Below, one piece after another: positions 22,308 to 34,907 of a DNA stretch of 64,000 nucleotides; the first letter of the stretch is position 1; each line of letters starts with the position of its first letter. A program made the position numbers and the translations under genes. The stretch covers positions 1-64,000 of the forward strand of contig NJFT01000218.1 of the NCBI GenBank assembly GCA_002221725.1. The letters run 5' to 3'. The DNA comes from Scedosporium boydii. Taxonomy: Eukaryota > Ascomycota > Sordariomycetes > Microascales > Microascaceae. The notes under the pieces are model-generated. The model was not told where the DNA came from, did not search any database, and was given only the letters and a program-made list of their open reading frames with translations.

Positions 22308-25300
22308 ATGGCCCTCGCCGTGACGGCTCCTAGTAGCCCCGAGTCGCCTCTCTCCAGCTCCGACGGAAGCTTTATGACTGCAACCCAGAGGCCAAGCTGC
22401 GAAAACCTGGTCACACCATCGAGTCACTCCGGGGATAGGAGTACTGCAGTGCTCCAGATTGTCGATAACCCGGAGAGACCCTCGACACCTATTGCCGAAA
22501 CATGGACGGAATGGGCCGGGATTGCTTCCCTCCTGCACACCCTCACCGGCGAGCTTAACACCACAGACGATCCGGGCCCTATCCCCCAGATCACCATTGA
22601 TGATAGTACTCTTTCATCTTCCCCATCATCAGCTGCTTCATCGTCTCCCAGACACTCTCCCAATGAACTCCCATTGCTGCCTCTTTCTGCAACTTCCGAT
22701 CACCCTGGAGCGTGCTCTTTAGAGCAGAGGGGCCCTTTTCAAAAGTGGATTGACTCACTTCACCGACGTGCTAGTCATCGGTCCAGAAGGTTCGGACACC
22801 CGCGACATACGGCCCCCAATGGGTTTGAAGACGGCTTCCACATCCACTCGAAATCTTCATCTGGTTCCTCATTTGCCTTTGTATCGGCCGTGAAAAGTGC
22901 TAGCATTGGTATTGGAAGCGTCACCACAAACACGAGGAGCCGCCCCGGCACCATGCATTCTCGATCAAGAACTGACCGGAGCAGTCGGCTTTCTACAGCA
23001 CCCCCTCGGTTCTCGGAGGATAGCACGCATAATAACGTCGTTTTGGGTGCAATGGATAAGGCTGGGATCAGTCGCTCGATACAGCGCCGGAGCATACTAG
23101 AAGAACTTATCGCAACCGAGGAAAATTATATTGGAGACGTGCGTTTTTTGATCAATGTAAGTCGACTCTTTCTTTCTTCCTAGTCTCGCGTTCCCAACTC
23201 AAACTAATCTGGGCGGGACTAGGTTTATATGACTACCTTTGCCTCTTTGCCCGCAATATCAGCAGGCCTTAGATCTTCGATCAATCGTAACCTTACCGAC
23301 ATTGTTGAGCTTCACGAGGATATCCTTGGAGAACTCCATAGAGTTGTCCCTAACTCGGAATATACTCAGCTGGAAGTTCCCAAGCCGCCAGAACGTCTCC
23401 AGCCCAGGGCACATCAGCGTTGGAAGAGTCTAGACTCTGTCCCCGAGAATGCCGGGCATATGTCCTGGTTACAGCGTGTCCCGGGGATGGTCGCCGATGC
23501 CCAGGTTGCTGAAGAAGTTGCCAAAGTATTCGGGAAAAGGGTAAGATGTTTCCCATAGTCGCCTCAGAGGGTGTTCTGCGCAGATTCAGAGAGCTCACTG
23601 AATTTACAGATGAACCGTTTCTTCATATATAAGGAATATGGGGCCAAGTACGAAATGATGATCAAAGATATAAACTCGATGCACCGCACCATGCCTGAGT
23701 GGGAGAACTACCAACGGGGTGTTGAAATTCTAGCCACATCCCTTGGTTCAAAACAAACCCGATTAGATCGTGCGAAGAAGGCTCTCACCATTGCAGACCT
23801 TCTCATGAAGGTGAGGCACTTCCCACGCAACAAGACACTCTAGTTTCATGCTCTGTGGGTTGGATTTTGTGGGCTAACATTGTCACAACACTAGCCAATT
23901 CAAAGAGTCTGCCGGTACCCTCTACTGTTTGCGGAGCTTTTGAAGTACACCACCGTGGACGACTGCGCGAATTCACATATGGAGGTTGAGAACACTTTGA
24001 TTCGGCTTCGGGAAGCGACGGCAGAGATCAACCGAGCTACTGATGATGTGAGGATGAAGTCTATCCTAGAGAAGACGTGGACGCTGCAGGATCGCCTTGT
24101 CTTTTCTAACCAGGTATGTGAGATGTGAGATATTGCGAAACTTCTTCTTGTTTTACTCCCTATGTTTTGCCTGTAATTTTACCGAGATAGATGGAGAGGG
24201 TCTGATGGTGATCCAGAGACTTGATGCTGCCTCCAAAAACCGAATCCGCTCCTTTGGACATATCAAACTTTGTGGAGCTCTCCATGTATGCTGGTCCTCG
24301 AAGGAAGGGGTGCAGGGCCGATACATGGTCTGCCTTCTATACCCGGACGTTCTGTGTCTAGCTTCCGCTGGCAAGGCGGATCAGATTTACACTATACAGC
24401 TCTGCGTCGGACTAGCATCCTTAAAAGTGGAGGAGGTTGATAACGGAAGAGGTTGGTCAACGTCTGGCGGGCTTCCGTGCCCTGAATACCGAAGCGACCT
24501 GCTGACATTTCGATTGATCTCAGGCTTGCAATGCCACACGGCTCCATATTCTTGGAAGATCGTCTTCGAATGTGATTGCCAGCTGTACGAGGTGATGATG
24601 ACAGCGTGCACAGCAAAAGAGGAGTTGGAATGGAGGTGCAGGTTAGCAAGCCCCTCCTTCGATCGGGTAATCCAGAAAGAGCCCAACTGGTTCAGCTGGC
24701 TTTCCCTCGATATAAAGCCATTGGGCACCGTTTTCGGCAAGCCAGGTAAGTGTGTAGCGGAAAACATTCTCTTAAGCTGAGCACTCTTTCTCCGTGACTC
24801 CTCGAAGTTGATGATGGGACCTTGTTCCGAAGATAGTAACTAACGAGTGCTTCCTGGAGACAGGAACTGTGGCTCGGCGCCTTTCAATCCACAGAGCTAC
24901 GACAATCAATCCAAAGTCATCACTTTGCCAGGTCATCCTGAAAAATACCTGCGTGGTAAAAGACCCATCACACGCAGCGGCGACTGCATCAATGAATCGC
25001 TCCCAGTCGCTGCTTACAACACATCATCGAATTCCTATCTTAGCGCCGTCGCGCGGAGAGAGAGCCAGAATCGAGGCTCTTCTGGTGGACGTTTGGAGCC
25101 GTGATATCCTTCCTTTCCACGGGATGACCACAAGGTCAAGAAGCGAGCACCTTGTGCGGTCGTCTGCCTCGTCTGTAATGCGAAAGTTGAGTGTCGCGAG
25201 TATTGCTAGTTCCTTTAGTCGCCGACCGGGCAGCCTCACGAGTCTGCCTAAGACATCTGCGGACACAGACGCTGGGGAATGTGATGAGGGCAGTGGGAAC

Positions 25301-25759
25301 GCCTCGCACCACGAGCCCGATAGTCCGATCGAGTGGAAGTTAACATTTGGTGAGGACGCTGGATTGCCAATGATCCAGGACGAGAATGAGGCGAGGACAC
25401 CAGACGTTATTGACAGCCATCTGTCTCCGTATGATCACCCCCACGACCTGTCCGACGGCCGCCCCTGCGACGCCGGCGCAATTCGGCCAGAGCTTCGTAG
25501 ACAGGAGCTGCTCGCCACCCACAACGTCCCAGGCTCCTCTACCTTCGAGAAGGGGGCAGGAGAGGCAGAGGACCCGTCTATCCCGGCTTGGCCTTTGCCC
25601 AAGCCGTCGCCAGAGTTGCCAGAAAAGGAGAATCAGCAACCGGAGAAACAACCGAGAGAGATTGAGAAGCGGGAATCGAAAAGATGGCCCAAGGTGCCGA
25701 AGGGAACGAGTCGAAGGAAGGGAATGGTGTTATCTGGGATCAAGAGTATTTTTACATAA
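22308..25759 (+). CDS. Rho guanine nucleotide exchange factor (DH-PH)
   Basis: Activates a Rho-family GTPase by catalysing GDP release; expected at the cell cortex during polarised growth. Six exons (22308-23156, 23223-23540, 23610-23810, 23895-24113, 24217-24745, 24864-25759) give 1003 residues with frame kept across five GT-AG introns. Residues 1-255 are Ser/Pro-rich and disordered. The DH domain spans roughly 260-525. It starts RRSILEELIATEENYIGDVR and includes the conserved block LLMKPIQRVCRYPLLFAELL, which is assembled across the exon 3/4 junction. A PH-like region follows at about 540-690 (IRSFGHIKLCGAL to EELEWRCRL). The remaining 300 residues are disordered, with a Glu/Lys/Pro-rich end. 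The exact acceptor of exon 5 is the least certain boundary; an in-frame alternative at 24187 would add 10 residues. Which GTPase it acts on cannot be read. Confidence 0.88.
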
Positions 25760-27268
25760 ACAGCATGCGAGGCTGGGCTTCTTTCACGAGTTCGTAAGGC
25801 CTTTGGCCTTGCACTTGTTCGTACTGATACCGGCTCGGGTTAGAAGGGGGTTTGCCCTCCGTTTCGAACAAGGCTACTGTTTGTTACTGAGGAGATAAAG
25901 GCGTCTCGCCTGGAATAGACGGTGGGAGGTGTTGGAACAGCTGAGCTTGAGGAGTTGTGTTTTTAAGTCATTCATTCATCGATACCCATTTACTAGTAAA
26001 GGGGGATAAAGGCGTACTTGTTTATAATGCTAGATCCGTTCATTCTATCTTAGTGAGATCAAGGGGTCAATGGGAAGCGAAAATCTGCAGCGGTATGCCC
26101 AACCATATCTAGAGTGTCCCTTATCACCATCATCAACTTGATTGTGTAGACCATATTCCCTGAGATTGGTAGGATTACGAAGAAGCAGATCCCTACTACG
26201 GCGAGAGAGGCTAGACTCGCCGACGAGCATGGAGAGGGAATCACATGTTGGACATTGCAATCAATGCCTGGCTGCCCCTCGCAGGAGTTAAAAGGCAATT
26301 CAGATCAATTGACGCCAGGTCAATTGTTGTCTACGCTGTGTGACGATGGATACAGCACGCTAATAACGTGGGCAGCTAGATGAGGTAGGTAGTAGGTGGT
26401 GGAGCACTCCAAGCAGGGCGTGTCTTGTGAATTGGAGGAAGTTTAAGATAATGCCACTTTTCCCATTTTCCCTTGCTTGTTGAGGGTAGCTCAAGGCGAA
26501 ATTCTAGTATTTAGTGGCTGATATCCTCTCGAGTCAAAATTATCAACTGTGGCGGAAGAAAGCAAGGAGCAACGGCGAGAGAGCCGACAAACACGTTTGG
26601 GCGATTACGAAGCACGATGCCATTGAGGGTGAGGCTTTTCAATCACACGGGCCTTCGGTAAGGATCGAGCTAGCAAGGGGTCGGTGTGCAAAGGCTCGAG
26701 ATCATATTGGTCTCGGTAAGTGGCCTCGCTTTTTTTCAAATCAGCCAGCTGAGAGATGAGGGATAGGCTGGTGAAGAATCTTGGTGCGTTTGGATTCTGG
26801 TGGCTGGGGCGATTCTGAGGATGTACATACTCCGTAGGTGTTGGTGGCAGGGGGTAACGGAGGATTGAAGTGTTCCCATTCCTGATGGTGCTTCTAAAGG
26901 ATGCCCAATCAGAGGCTGCCTACAGCCGCCGATATTGGGTCTCGCCGGGGTCGGGGCGGGGCTGGCCTGGGCCAACATTATCCGGCATCCAGGCGGTGCC
27001 GTACATTAGCGTGCGTGAGGGGACAGCGGAATACGTGCAAACGGTAGAGAATTCGCTTGCATTGTGCCCTCGTCAACCAAGGACGAAGTACATTGGTAGT
27101 TTGTTGAACGAAGTAATCACTTGCTGATCAATTCCGTTAATGTTCTTAGCGAGCGGGAGAGATAGCCGAACCCTACCAAGGCGATGAAGAATCTGTAAAT
27201 TAATGACCGTCAAATCAAATGCACAGGACCACCTGCAGTCACTCATTGCCTATTTTGATGGGCTGCGG

Positions 27269-27290
27269 TTTATTGTACGTTTATTGTACG
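27269..27290. repeat. 11-bp direct tandem repeat, two units
   Basis: TTTATTGTACG is repeated twice without gap in intergenic DNA. Confidence 0.85.
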
Positions 27291-29439
27291 AGCCCGATTT
27301 CGATGGCCTCATGGAGACTAGAGTCTCTTGCCCCCCGATAAGACGGCTTCCCGTTCTCATCTAGCAGAAAAGCACCTGCGACGCTTCACCCCTGCTGAAG
27401 CGCTCGAGGCCACCGTGGATGGTCTCATGGAGACACCATTCAGAGATACCATTGTGCGAGGAATGCCCTATTTCCTCGCCGCGGAAGCGGTCTTTGATAG
27501 GATCTCCTGGCCTTGCACCAGAACAAAGAACAATCTCGTGCCACTTTTTAGTGTCAGACACAAGAAAGGGCGCCAACTCGCGGCCCGGGAGATCCTCGTC
27601 TGACCCAACTCCGTTCGGGCTTCCAGGCCGCAAGCGCGACCGGAGAAAGCATCCTCAAGTATGACAAAAAGCACGGAATGGACAGGCACAGATGGTCCGA
27701 TATACTGCTTCGTATTTGATGGGACAGAAACTTTGACGTCTCCGGGATGCGAACCAGATTATTATCTCAACCTAGGGAGTTGGGTAGCATTTTTTCCCTC
27801 TCGTCTCGTGGCACTCTCCTGGGGAATCGAGATGGGAGCTAGTGCTTCGGTCGAGGGCTGTTCCGAAGTAAGCGCAGGACGATATATAGTCCCAACTCGC
27901 TACTTCGTAAATATTCGTAACACACGCAGGTACGGTGGTGGAATGCTTATTCCTGGCCCAAACAGGGATATGTGGATGGCTGGGCGAGCTTAAGGGACGA
28001 GGGGTGTCCTGGGACGAAGATGGGTCTTGGTGGCGCATAGTATCCTCCGAGCGGGTCTTTTCTCAAACACCTTTTGCTTCATAGTGGAGATCTCAGAGTC
28101 TCAGATTATGGGATGGCATGAACATGGAAAAACCTTGATTTTGCCCGTGGATTCTAGTTGGAGATATTGAATTAGGCGTGTGTAAAATATTTACAATTTT
28201 TTCGGTGAAAATCCCCAATTTTTTGGAGTGTTCTTCGGCATGGAAGAGTCTTCGCTGGTGTCGGCTGGTTGACCGCCAAGATACGAGATGCATCGATTTG
28301 ATTCTAAGAAAAGAACAAAAAATTGAGCTGAGGGAAAACCTAGGATTACATAACCAAATGTACTTCAATTGTTTAATTGTTGGTTGGACATTGATCTCGG
28401 GAAGCGGATCAATCAAATCCCTGGCTGCAGTCCGAGCCATGGCTTTTTGGCACACTCCACCATCCTGGTGATTGATGCGTTGTTCTTGGCGTCGGACGAG
28501 CATGTTTGCATGTTCACCAGGGATCTTCAAGAACTACTTGGATTGAATTCACTACTTCGTAGTATGAGTAGATTGATTTAATAGGACAGACACAGACAGG
28601 CACAAGATGTGACTACTATGGAATCAAGAATTACTTCGGGATACTTCGTACCCATCACCATGTCGTGATGCTCTCAAGCTCCAAGGTTGGCTGAAATGGC
28701 AGTGGTACCTGTGATGGCTTGAAGATTCGCAGATCGCCTCGAGGTAAAGGCACCATGAGGATCACATCTTCTTGGCTGGAAATCAAGTACCTGTACTTGT
28801 TCAAATTTTAAGTTGCGGAGGCGAGCGTTGACTGGGAGCTAGGGTGGTACCAAGCACCACTTTCGGGCAAGTACGAGAAGCACGAGAGGCACACGCAGTC
28901 ACAATCACGGTGTTAGCAGACAGAGGAAGCACGACCGTCAAATGCATGCACACCGTCACCGCATACGAAGTGGTGTAAGTGTACGAAGTACGAAGTATTA
29001 GTGTAAGTACGTACATACATCAATTGATACTTTCTGTGGTCGCATAGTGGAACTCGGTTGCTGCCAAGAAGAGTCGAGGGGTGTGATTGGCCCCTGTCCT
29101 TTCTCTAACCGCCCAGCCCCTGCACCCCCCCTCCTACGACGTGCCGGATTCGCCCAAAGCAGTGAGTGACGATGAGTGACGAAGCTGGGGAGACGCTCCA
29201 ATATCGCTTCCTTCGTTCTTTCCCCAACCCACGGAGCCTAGAGACTTGGTCAAAAATGCTCAATCAAAATGCAAGAACAAATAGTCAAATAGTCCGTAGG
29301 CGCCCCATAAGATTTGCCATGCTTCGCTCATACCCTTCCAAGACCCAAGAAGCGCCATTCCTACAGGAAATCGGCCTATCTGCAAGGGTTCCCGCATAAC
29401 CTTTTTTTCCTTCGTCCGGGTCTCCCACTTGGTCCCCAT

Positions 29440-30115
29440 CCCATGGCTGGCGGCACGCCTCATGCTTCTTCGGTCCCGACCACACCCCCCGGCCCAGAGT
29501 CTGTTCTTAAAACTAGGAGTGTCGCCGCTCTCGCCCGTGGTCGACCACCTCCTGCTTCATATCCTCACATAGCAACGGTCCTGTCTGATCTTCATACCTC
29601 CCCTTTAATGCAACGACGAAGAACCGTCAGACCCCCTGCCGTGAACCAGGAGTGAAATCCGACCTACCTCAAACCCTCTCGAAGACTTGCCCGTCTATTA
29701 GTGGCATACCACTTCGACCCTCGACACATGCTGCCTTTCCCCATACTAAACACACTACTCTTCACGGTCAAACACCTTCTGCCTCAGATCGTGTCTTAAT
29801 GCCCAGTCCACTTGAACGGTGTACTATCGTCCCACTTTTTCTCGATTCTTCTCCTCGGTGCTCTCTTGCATGCTACATTTCCCCTGTCCGCCGCCCTCCT
29901 CGATCTCCAGAAAAGCATTCACATTCAGTCCCATGCCGCTCGGATGCCAGCTGTCATCATAGATCGGATTACCAGAACGTGGATCTCCAGACCTCCTCGG
30001 ATTAGCTTCAACCTAGAAACATCCGATACCCATCAGCAAGGGCTGTCAACTAACCTGACACGCCCTCCCAAGCCTTATCGGCTGCCTGCCCTGGCCCTGC
30101 CCACTGGGCCATAAC
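29440..30115 (+). other. Pyrimidine-rich chain of short frames, possible leader or decayed gene
   Basis: Three plus-strand frames (to 29655, 29652-30005 and 29812-30114) overlap in different phases and are Pro/Ser/Leu-rich. The first contains a plausible start at 29443 (MAGGTPHASSV). No family is recognised, no splice pattern joins them convincingly, and the CT-rich composition alone could keep frames open. It may instead be the long transcribed leader of the gene at 30848. Confidence 0.2.
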
Positions 30116-30489
30116 GGCACCCCAGGTTCCTAGTCTCAGCCTGAGGGACCCTCTCTGAGACGCACCCACACGATTAACATTGCTTGGCTTTTCTCTCCCC
30201 CCATCCCCATCCTTGACGATCCCGAAATCTGCCCGCCCCAATATAGACTTCTCCGTCCCCATCGGACTACGACTTTAACGCTTACACTCCCACTCCTTTC
30301 TCTCTCCTTCTACCCACCCTTCCTTTCTTTGCTCGTCAGCGCTGCCCGGTAGCCTGTCGATAGCGTTCTTTTTAACATCGACTGGTTCTTTCATTTCTTG
30401 TTCAACGCTTTCGCCCTACCAGGTCTGGATACCTGCTTCCTTTCTTTTTCCTCTCTTTACTAGTTACTCCTATTGTTTTCCCATCCGCC

Positions 30490-30505
30490 TTTTTTTTTTT
30501 TTTTT
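30490..30505. repeat. Homopolymer T16 tract
   Basis: A run of 16 T residues in the CT-rich region upstream of the membrane-protein gene. Confidence 0.9.
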
Positions 30506-30770
30506 GTTCGCGTTCGCCCGACTTCGATTCGTCTTTTTTCGGATTTCTTCGACAGAGCCGCCGGTTTATTCCTTGTAGTATTATAATACAGAACAGAGGG
30601 CAGATCCCGACGACCTCACTCACCCACCAGTCTTTCCTAATAATCCTACATTCGATCGATCCAATCTCGAGGAACCTATTGTTTGTGGGCAATTGCTTGG
30701 TCAAGAAACGGAAAGAAAAAGTAAACCGAAAGGGAACGCGAGGCTTGTTAAGCGGATCTGTGCAAGGAAT

Positions 30771-30807
30771 CGAACCGACTCGAATTCGAACCGAACCGAA
30801 CCGAATC
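30771..30807. repeat. Degenerate CCGAA repeat in a 5' leader
   Basis: Short imperfect tandem array of CCGAA/CGAAT units, about 41 bp before the start codon of the membrane-protein gene, so probably in its 5' untranslated region. Confidence 0.75.
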
Positions 30808-30847
30808 TTTTACTCTCTACCCGTCACCCGAAATTTAGACAGTCAAG

Positions 30848-31492
30848 ATGGGCAGACTTATTAAGAACCACTGGGCTCGACTTATCGTCCTCAGCGCTTC
30901 AGCTTGTATGTTACGCCCTCGAAGGAGATCTCCCGCGAAGGGAATGGACTTTTCTGCCTTTGCTTGGCGGAGTGAGCCTGTTCAAGGAATGATCGAGGTT
31001 TCTTGGACGGTGAACCTTTGATTGCTAACTTAACCTTTTCCCGTGTTTAGACCAGGTTGCTGCTGCGATCGAGAGCTTTTTCTGGCCCAAGATCTTCTGG
31101 GACTTCATCACGCTGTCCTTAGATGCTGCAGTGAAACCCATCCCGATTCTGCAAGTAATAAATCTTGTGTTGGGTATCGTGATGTTCGCTTTCGAGTGGC
31201 CTTTGCCTCTCCTCGCGGGAACATCTCTTCACCGAAGCCTCGAATGTCGCTTGGCGACCATGCCCCTTGCCGCTTTGGCTGCCGCCCTCATCTACCAGGG
31301 AACCAACGCTGCCCTCTATTACGTTATCGGCATTTTGGTGTACTTCTGGGCTTACAGCGAAGGAGAGGTTTGTGTTCTCCACTTCTATGTGTATGTCCCT
31401 GAGTAGCCGGTTACTGACATTTTCTACTCTAGATTATTTGCGCGAAACCTTGGACCCTTCCCCAGCGTGGACGAGGCGGTGCGAGGGCGTAG
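30848..31492 (+). CDS. Small four-helix membrane protein, fungal family of unknown function
   Basis: Three exons (30848-30905, 31051-31367, 31433-31492) total 435 nt and give 144 residues. Donors are GTATGT and GTTTGT; acceptors are TTTAG and CTAG; the frame is intact. The N-terminus is MGRLIKNHWARLIVLSASAY. Four hydrophobic segments lie near 10-30, 50-70, 85-103 and 105-120, with a conserved-looking VKPIPILQVINLVLG stretch and an FWAYSEGE end to the last helix. A short basic tail follows. It resembles an uncharacterised ascomycete family that I recall being catalogued as DUF7727; this is from memory and unverified. No enzymatic residues are evident. A membrane location is likely; the compartment cannot be told. 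Confidence 0.85.
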
Positions 31493-33870
31493 GTCCCGCA
31501 CTGGCAAAGAACAATTGGACTCCCACCTGTCGCGCCTGGCAACTCTGCGGTTTAGCTGCAGTCGATAGCTCTTCATTGAGAGACTTGTGTACATATCCAG
31601 CCGCCGAACATGTCTTTACTCTTCGACTTATCTAGAGGGCCAAGGAGCTTGAGCATTGTTGTTGTACTTGCAGATAACAATGTCCTCTCGTCTCTTTAAC
31701 CAAGACAAAGAGCCCATTTTCTTACAATATGCTTCTTTTTTCACTTTTCGAGTTTCCAGTTTTCACGCAACATATATTGCATTAGCGTTTCCTTTGATCT
31801 TATTCTCCATTTTGACAGTCGATTTCACAACATGCATTCTCTACGATCGAACCGGTCCATCAAGAAGCGTATCCCGCGGGAGCCGAAAGCCGATCGACAT
31901 CTAGAACCCCGCTCGGATCCTCGGTTATCGTACGCTGTTGCTATTGGCCTTGAGAGGCTGATTTTATGGTCTTAGTGGATGAAGATGTAGTTGGGGAACG
32001 AGCGGGGGAGAGGGTACGGGATGAGGGTTGTGCATCCTAGAGGTGGAATTTTCTTCCGTGTTTAATGGAGGACTGCTCGAGTTTACATCATGAAAATGTG
32101 CTTTTCGTGGCGATGGATCTAGCAGAAAACATATCCGGGGCCGTTGAGGCCACGATGGATTTTTCTACAGGGGACGGGACTCTTTGTTCATGTTTGGCAG
32201 CGGAGGATTGTTTAGCTTACGGGGTCCCGAATGAATGATGAAATGGATCATTTACTATCGCCAGGAACAATAACGAATTGAAATTCCGCCAATGCCTTTG
32301 TCCAAACTCGATCGTGACTATTTCTGCGTATTCAGTCATCTTTTTCAACACTCTCCCATCTTGAGGCTCTTGCCCCTGCCGTTCTCACGCCTCTCGGGAA
32401 TCACCGAGACAAAGAAACCCTTTTCTGCATAAAAACTTTAAAAAAAGCCTCCTACCAGCACAATGGGCGAATTTTTCTTCCCCTTTCATTAATGGGGTTC
32501 CATCAAAGAGGTTGCATGTTCATGGGGCCGAGTCCCGCTCAGGCCAGGTCCGAAACGGATTGGAAACGAGGTTATGCAGATCACTGGCAGGGCTGTGCCT
32601 GAACTTTATTTTCTTACTGCGTTCTGAGGAATAAGACAGTTAAAACAGTATATATTGGTTGAAAGAGGTAAATCGTGAGGAAGATCATCTGTCCATGATT
32701 CGATTATAGTTTGTGCGTGTGTCTACTTGGGAAGATCTGGGCCATGATTTACATATGGGAGGTTGTTGAGGTGGTGTTGAGGCGTGGGATGGGTATTCCG
32801 AATTAGGTAGGTGGGAGAAGTTGGACCCGGCCGGGGTGTTCCGAAGGTTTAGTCAGCCGTGGACGGCAGTGCCGGCTCGAGACGGGGCTCGGCGTGCGGT
32901 CGTGGTGGGGACTCGGAGGGGCTGTGGGTTGGGATTTCCTTTGTCATTGTTGGAGGCATTGGCATGAGTAATCCTTGGAGCCGGAGCTAGTTCGGATGGT
33001 AAGACCAAGGGTGACGATTATTACCCTGTGGAAAAGAACTTGGGGGAACTTGGAGGACCAATGTCGAATGAGGTCATTGACGAGTGATGATCTGTGGGAA
33101 GCAACATTCGCCTCGTGTGCACTAATGATGGATCCTCCTCGGGCCGCCAAGATATCGAATCCGGGGCTAGCACAGCACAGCTTTCTGCCTGTATTCCATT
33201 AGGGTTCTCGGCGAGCCCCAAGTTCCTGATCCTTTGAATATGGAGAGAGCTCTGGAGCTTCCTAGACGGGCAGTTTGCCATGTGCTTAGTCGACCGGAAA
33301 CAGGAACAAGCTCTCGACCTAGCTCTTAGCCCAACTCTTGACGGCAGGATCTCCTCCACGGCGGGAGATACGTATAGCAGGGAAATACTCCGTAGGGGAA
33401 AATGATGCCATATCCACGAGTTTATTCGAGTCAAAACGTGATTGTCCACTCATCTCGAGGTTGTCAAGAGTGGTTGAAAGTCACCTGAGAATGATGTATA
33501 CGAGACTTGGCAGAACGGTGTCGGACATGTGTGATGCGGGGTATAGTGTACCTATGACGTAAGGGTTACTGTATTGTCAAGGCCAGGTGGGCGGTTGCCG
33601 ACGACATTGCGCTTGCCTCCGCGCCAAGGTGCCGTGGTAAGCCTCGTCTTATTATCAGATCATGATCTGGGAGGCATCGAGCCGAGTTCGGTTTGCTGTA
33701 TTTATAGGTGGATGTTTCCTTTCTGGATTATTACAACTTAACCATTGACTGCCATAAATCCATCCTGGCGACTACAGAATACCCAAACGAACGGGACCAC
33801 CCACTCAAACCAACAACGAACTTCATACACCAACAAATAACCCAAGAAAGACACAGAACCATCATTGAAA
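31493..33870. other. Intergenic region, no gene recognised
   Basis: 2.4 kb between tandem genes. It should hold the 3' region of the membrane-protein gene and the promoter of the SBDS-domain gene. One copy of the related 9-mer TACTCCGTA lies at 33386-33394. Short frames on both strands (for example 33021-33449 minus) show no motifs. Confidence 0.5.
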
Positions 33871-34385
33871 ATGGCACGTGGAGAAGCCCAGAAGACTCGA
33901 GTTCACCTTAGGGGCAAGCACGAGGACTTTATTGTCTTTGTTGACGACTCGGAGACGTACAAGAAGTGGATGTCGGACAAGTCAATTCCCCTTCCTCACT
34001 TCATCTCTAGCTACAAGATCTTTAGCACCGGCGGGTAAGTGAAATCCCCTTTTCATTTACTTTCGACCCAATATGGAAGCTCGCTTCTTGTTTGGAGCAT
34101 TGTTGGGGATGAAATTAACATGGGTACCTGCTGCGTTTAGACAAGGAGCCCAAGGCATCTACGATGCTCCTCCTAGGGCGATACTAGAGAACGAGTTCAA
34201 CACCTCGAATGAGGACGACATTATCAAGAAGATTCTTGAGGAAGGTGAAGCGCAAGAGATTGAGGTTAGTAAATCAGTGACCCCCCGCTCTGGATAATAA
34301 GGTATTTTACTGACTGCCAGTACAGATGCCGGAACGGCAAGGAAGCACCAACGATTCATTCAGCTCGAACAGAACCCGAACTTGA
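33871..34385 (+). CDS. SBDS N-terminal-domain protein, Rtc3-like
   Basis: Three exons (33871-34034, 34141-34264, 34326-34385) total 348 nt and give 115 residues. Introns are 106 and 61 nt, GT-AG, with the frame kept. The sequence has the single SBDS-type N-terminal domain: MARGEAQKTRVHLRGKHEDF, then FVDDSETYKKWM, and STGGQGAQGIYDAPPRAILE, which is assembled across the first junction. The short stand-alone form matches yeast Rtc3 (YHR087W) and its fungal relatives rather than the full-length ribosome-maturation factor Sdo1, which has two further domains. Rtc3 is linked to RNA metabolism and stress in yeast, but its molecular role is not settled. The last exon is polar, low-complexity and probably disordered. 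Confidence 0.88.
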
Positions 34386-34907
34386 ATTCGTGTATAATAC
34401 TAGTTGCGGAGGGGGGGAAGCTGGGTGCTATGTTCAGCAGGCGATGATGTCATTGAAGGAGGAGGGGCTTGCATGCCTAGTCTTAATGATTGACAACATT
34501 TACTGTACGAGTGAGAAAAAAAATTATTAAAACGATTCAGAAGAAATCCTCTTTCCTTGTCCTACGAGGCCGATTGTACTGTGATGCTGACGACAAGCTG
34601 ATCTTCGGGGTTCACTAACGATGATGTTAAGTCCGAAACGAATCGGGATCCAACCCGAAAATTTACCGTCCTCAGGCGTTATGCCATTCAATTACTCATT
34701 TTGATAACGATGGGCTCCATCAACATCAGGGCAGGGATGATGCGAGCGCTTTTCTTTATTCTCTTGATTCCTTCACCTATTTGAATTCCGATATCTCCTG
34801 CCTGTGATGATACGGACGAGCGATTGAACATTTATCGACAACCTAAACACGGGCGAATCCCGTAGTTCACAAGCCGCGCGGCTAGGGAGGCTACACATTT
34901 CACCACG
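34386..34907. other. Short intergenic spacer
   Basis: 522 bp between two tandem genes, holding the 3' flank of the SBDS-domain gene and the promoter of the OPA3-like gene. No other feature is seen. Confidence 0.6.

Larger units (their letters stand above)
25760..30847. other. Gene-poor stretch, 5.1 kb
   Basis: No convincing gene in 5.1 kb. Five exact copies of TACGAAGTA or its complement lie here (27901, 28553, 28642, 28982 and 28989, the last two overlapping). An 11-bp unit is tandemly doubled at 27269-27290. From about 29440 to 30115 a chain of frames in different phases is pyrimidine-rich; it may be a long leader or a decayed gene. The last 600 bp are CT-rich and probably form the promoter and leader of the membrane-protein gene at 30848. 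Confidence 0.45.

Noticed and set aside
30771..30807. GTTCGAA-like sequences resembling a tRNA B box
   Set aside because: They belong to a short CCGAA repeat; no cloverleaf or A box can be placed around them.
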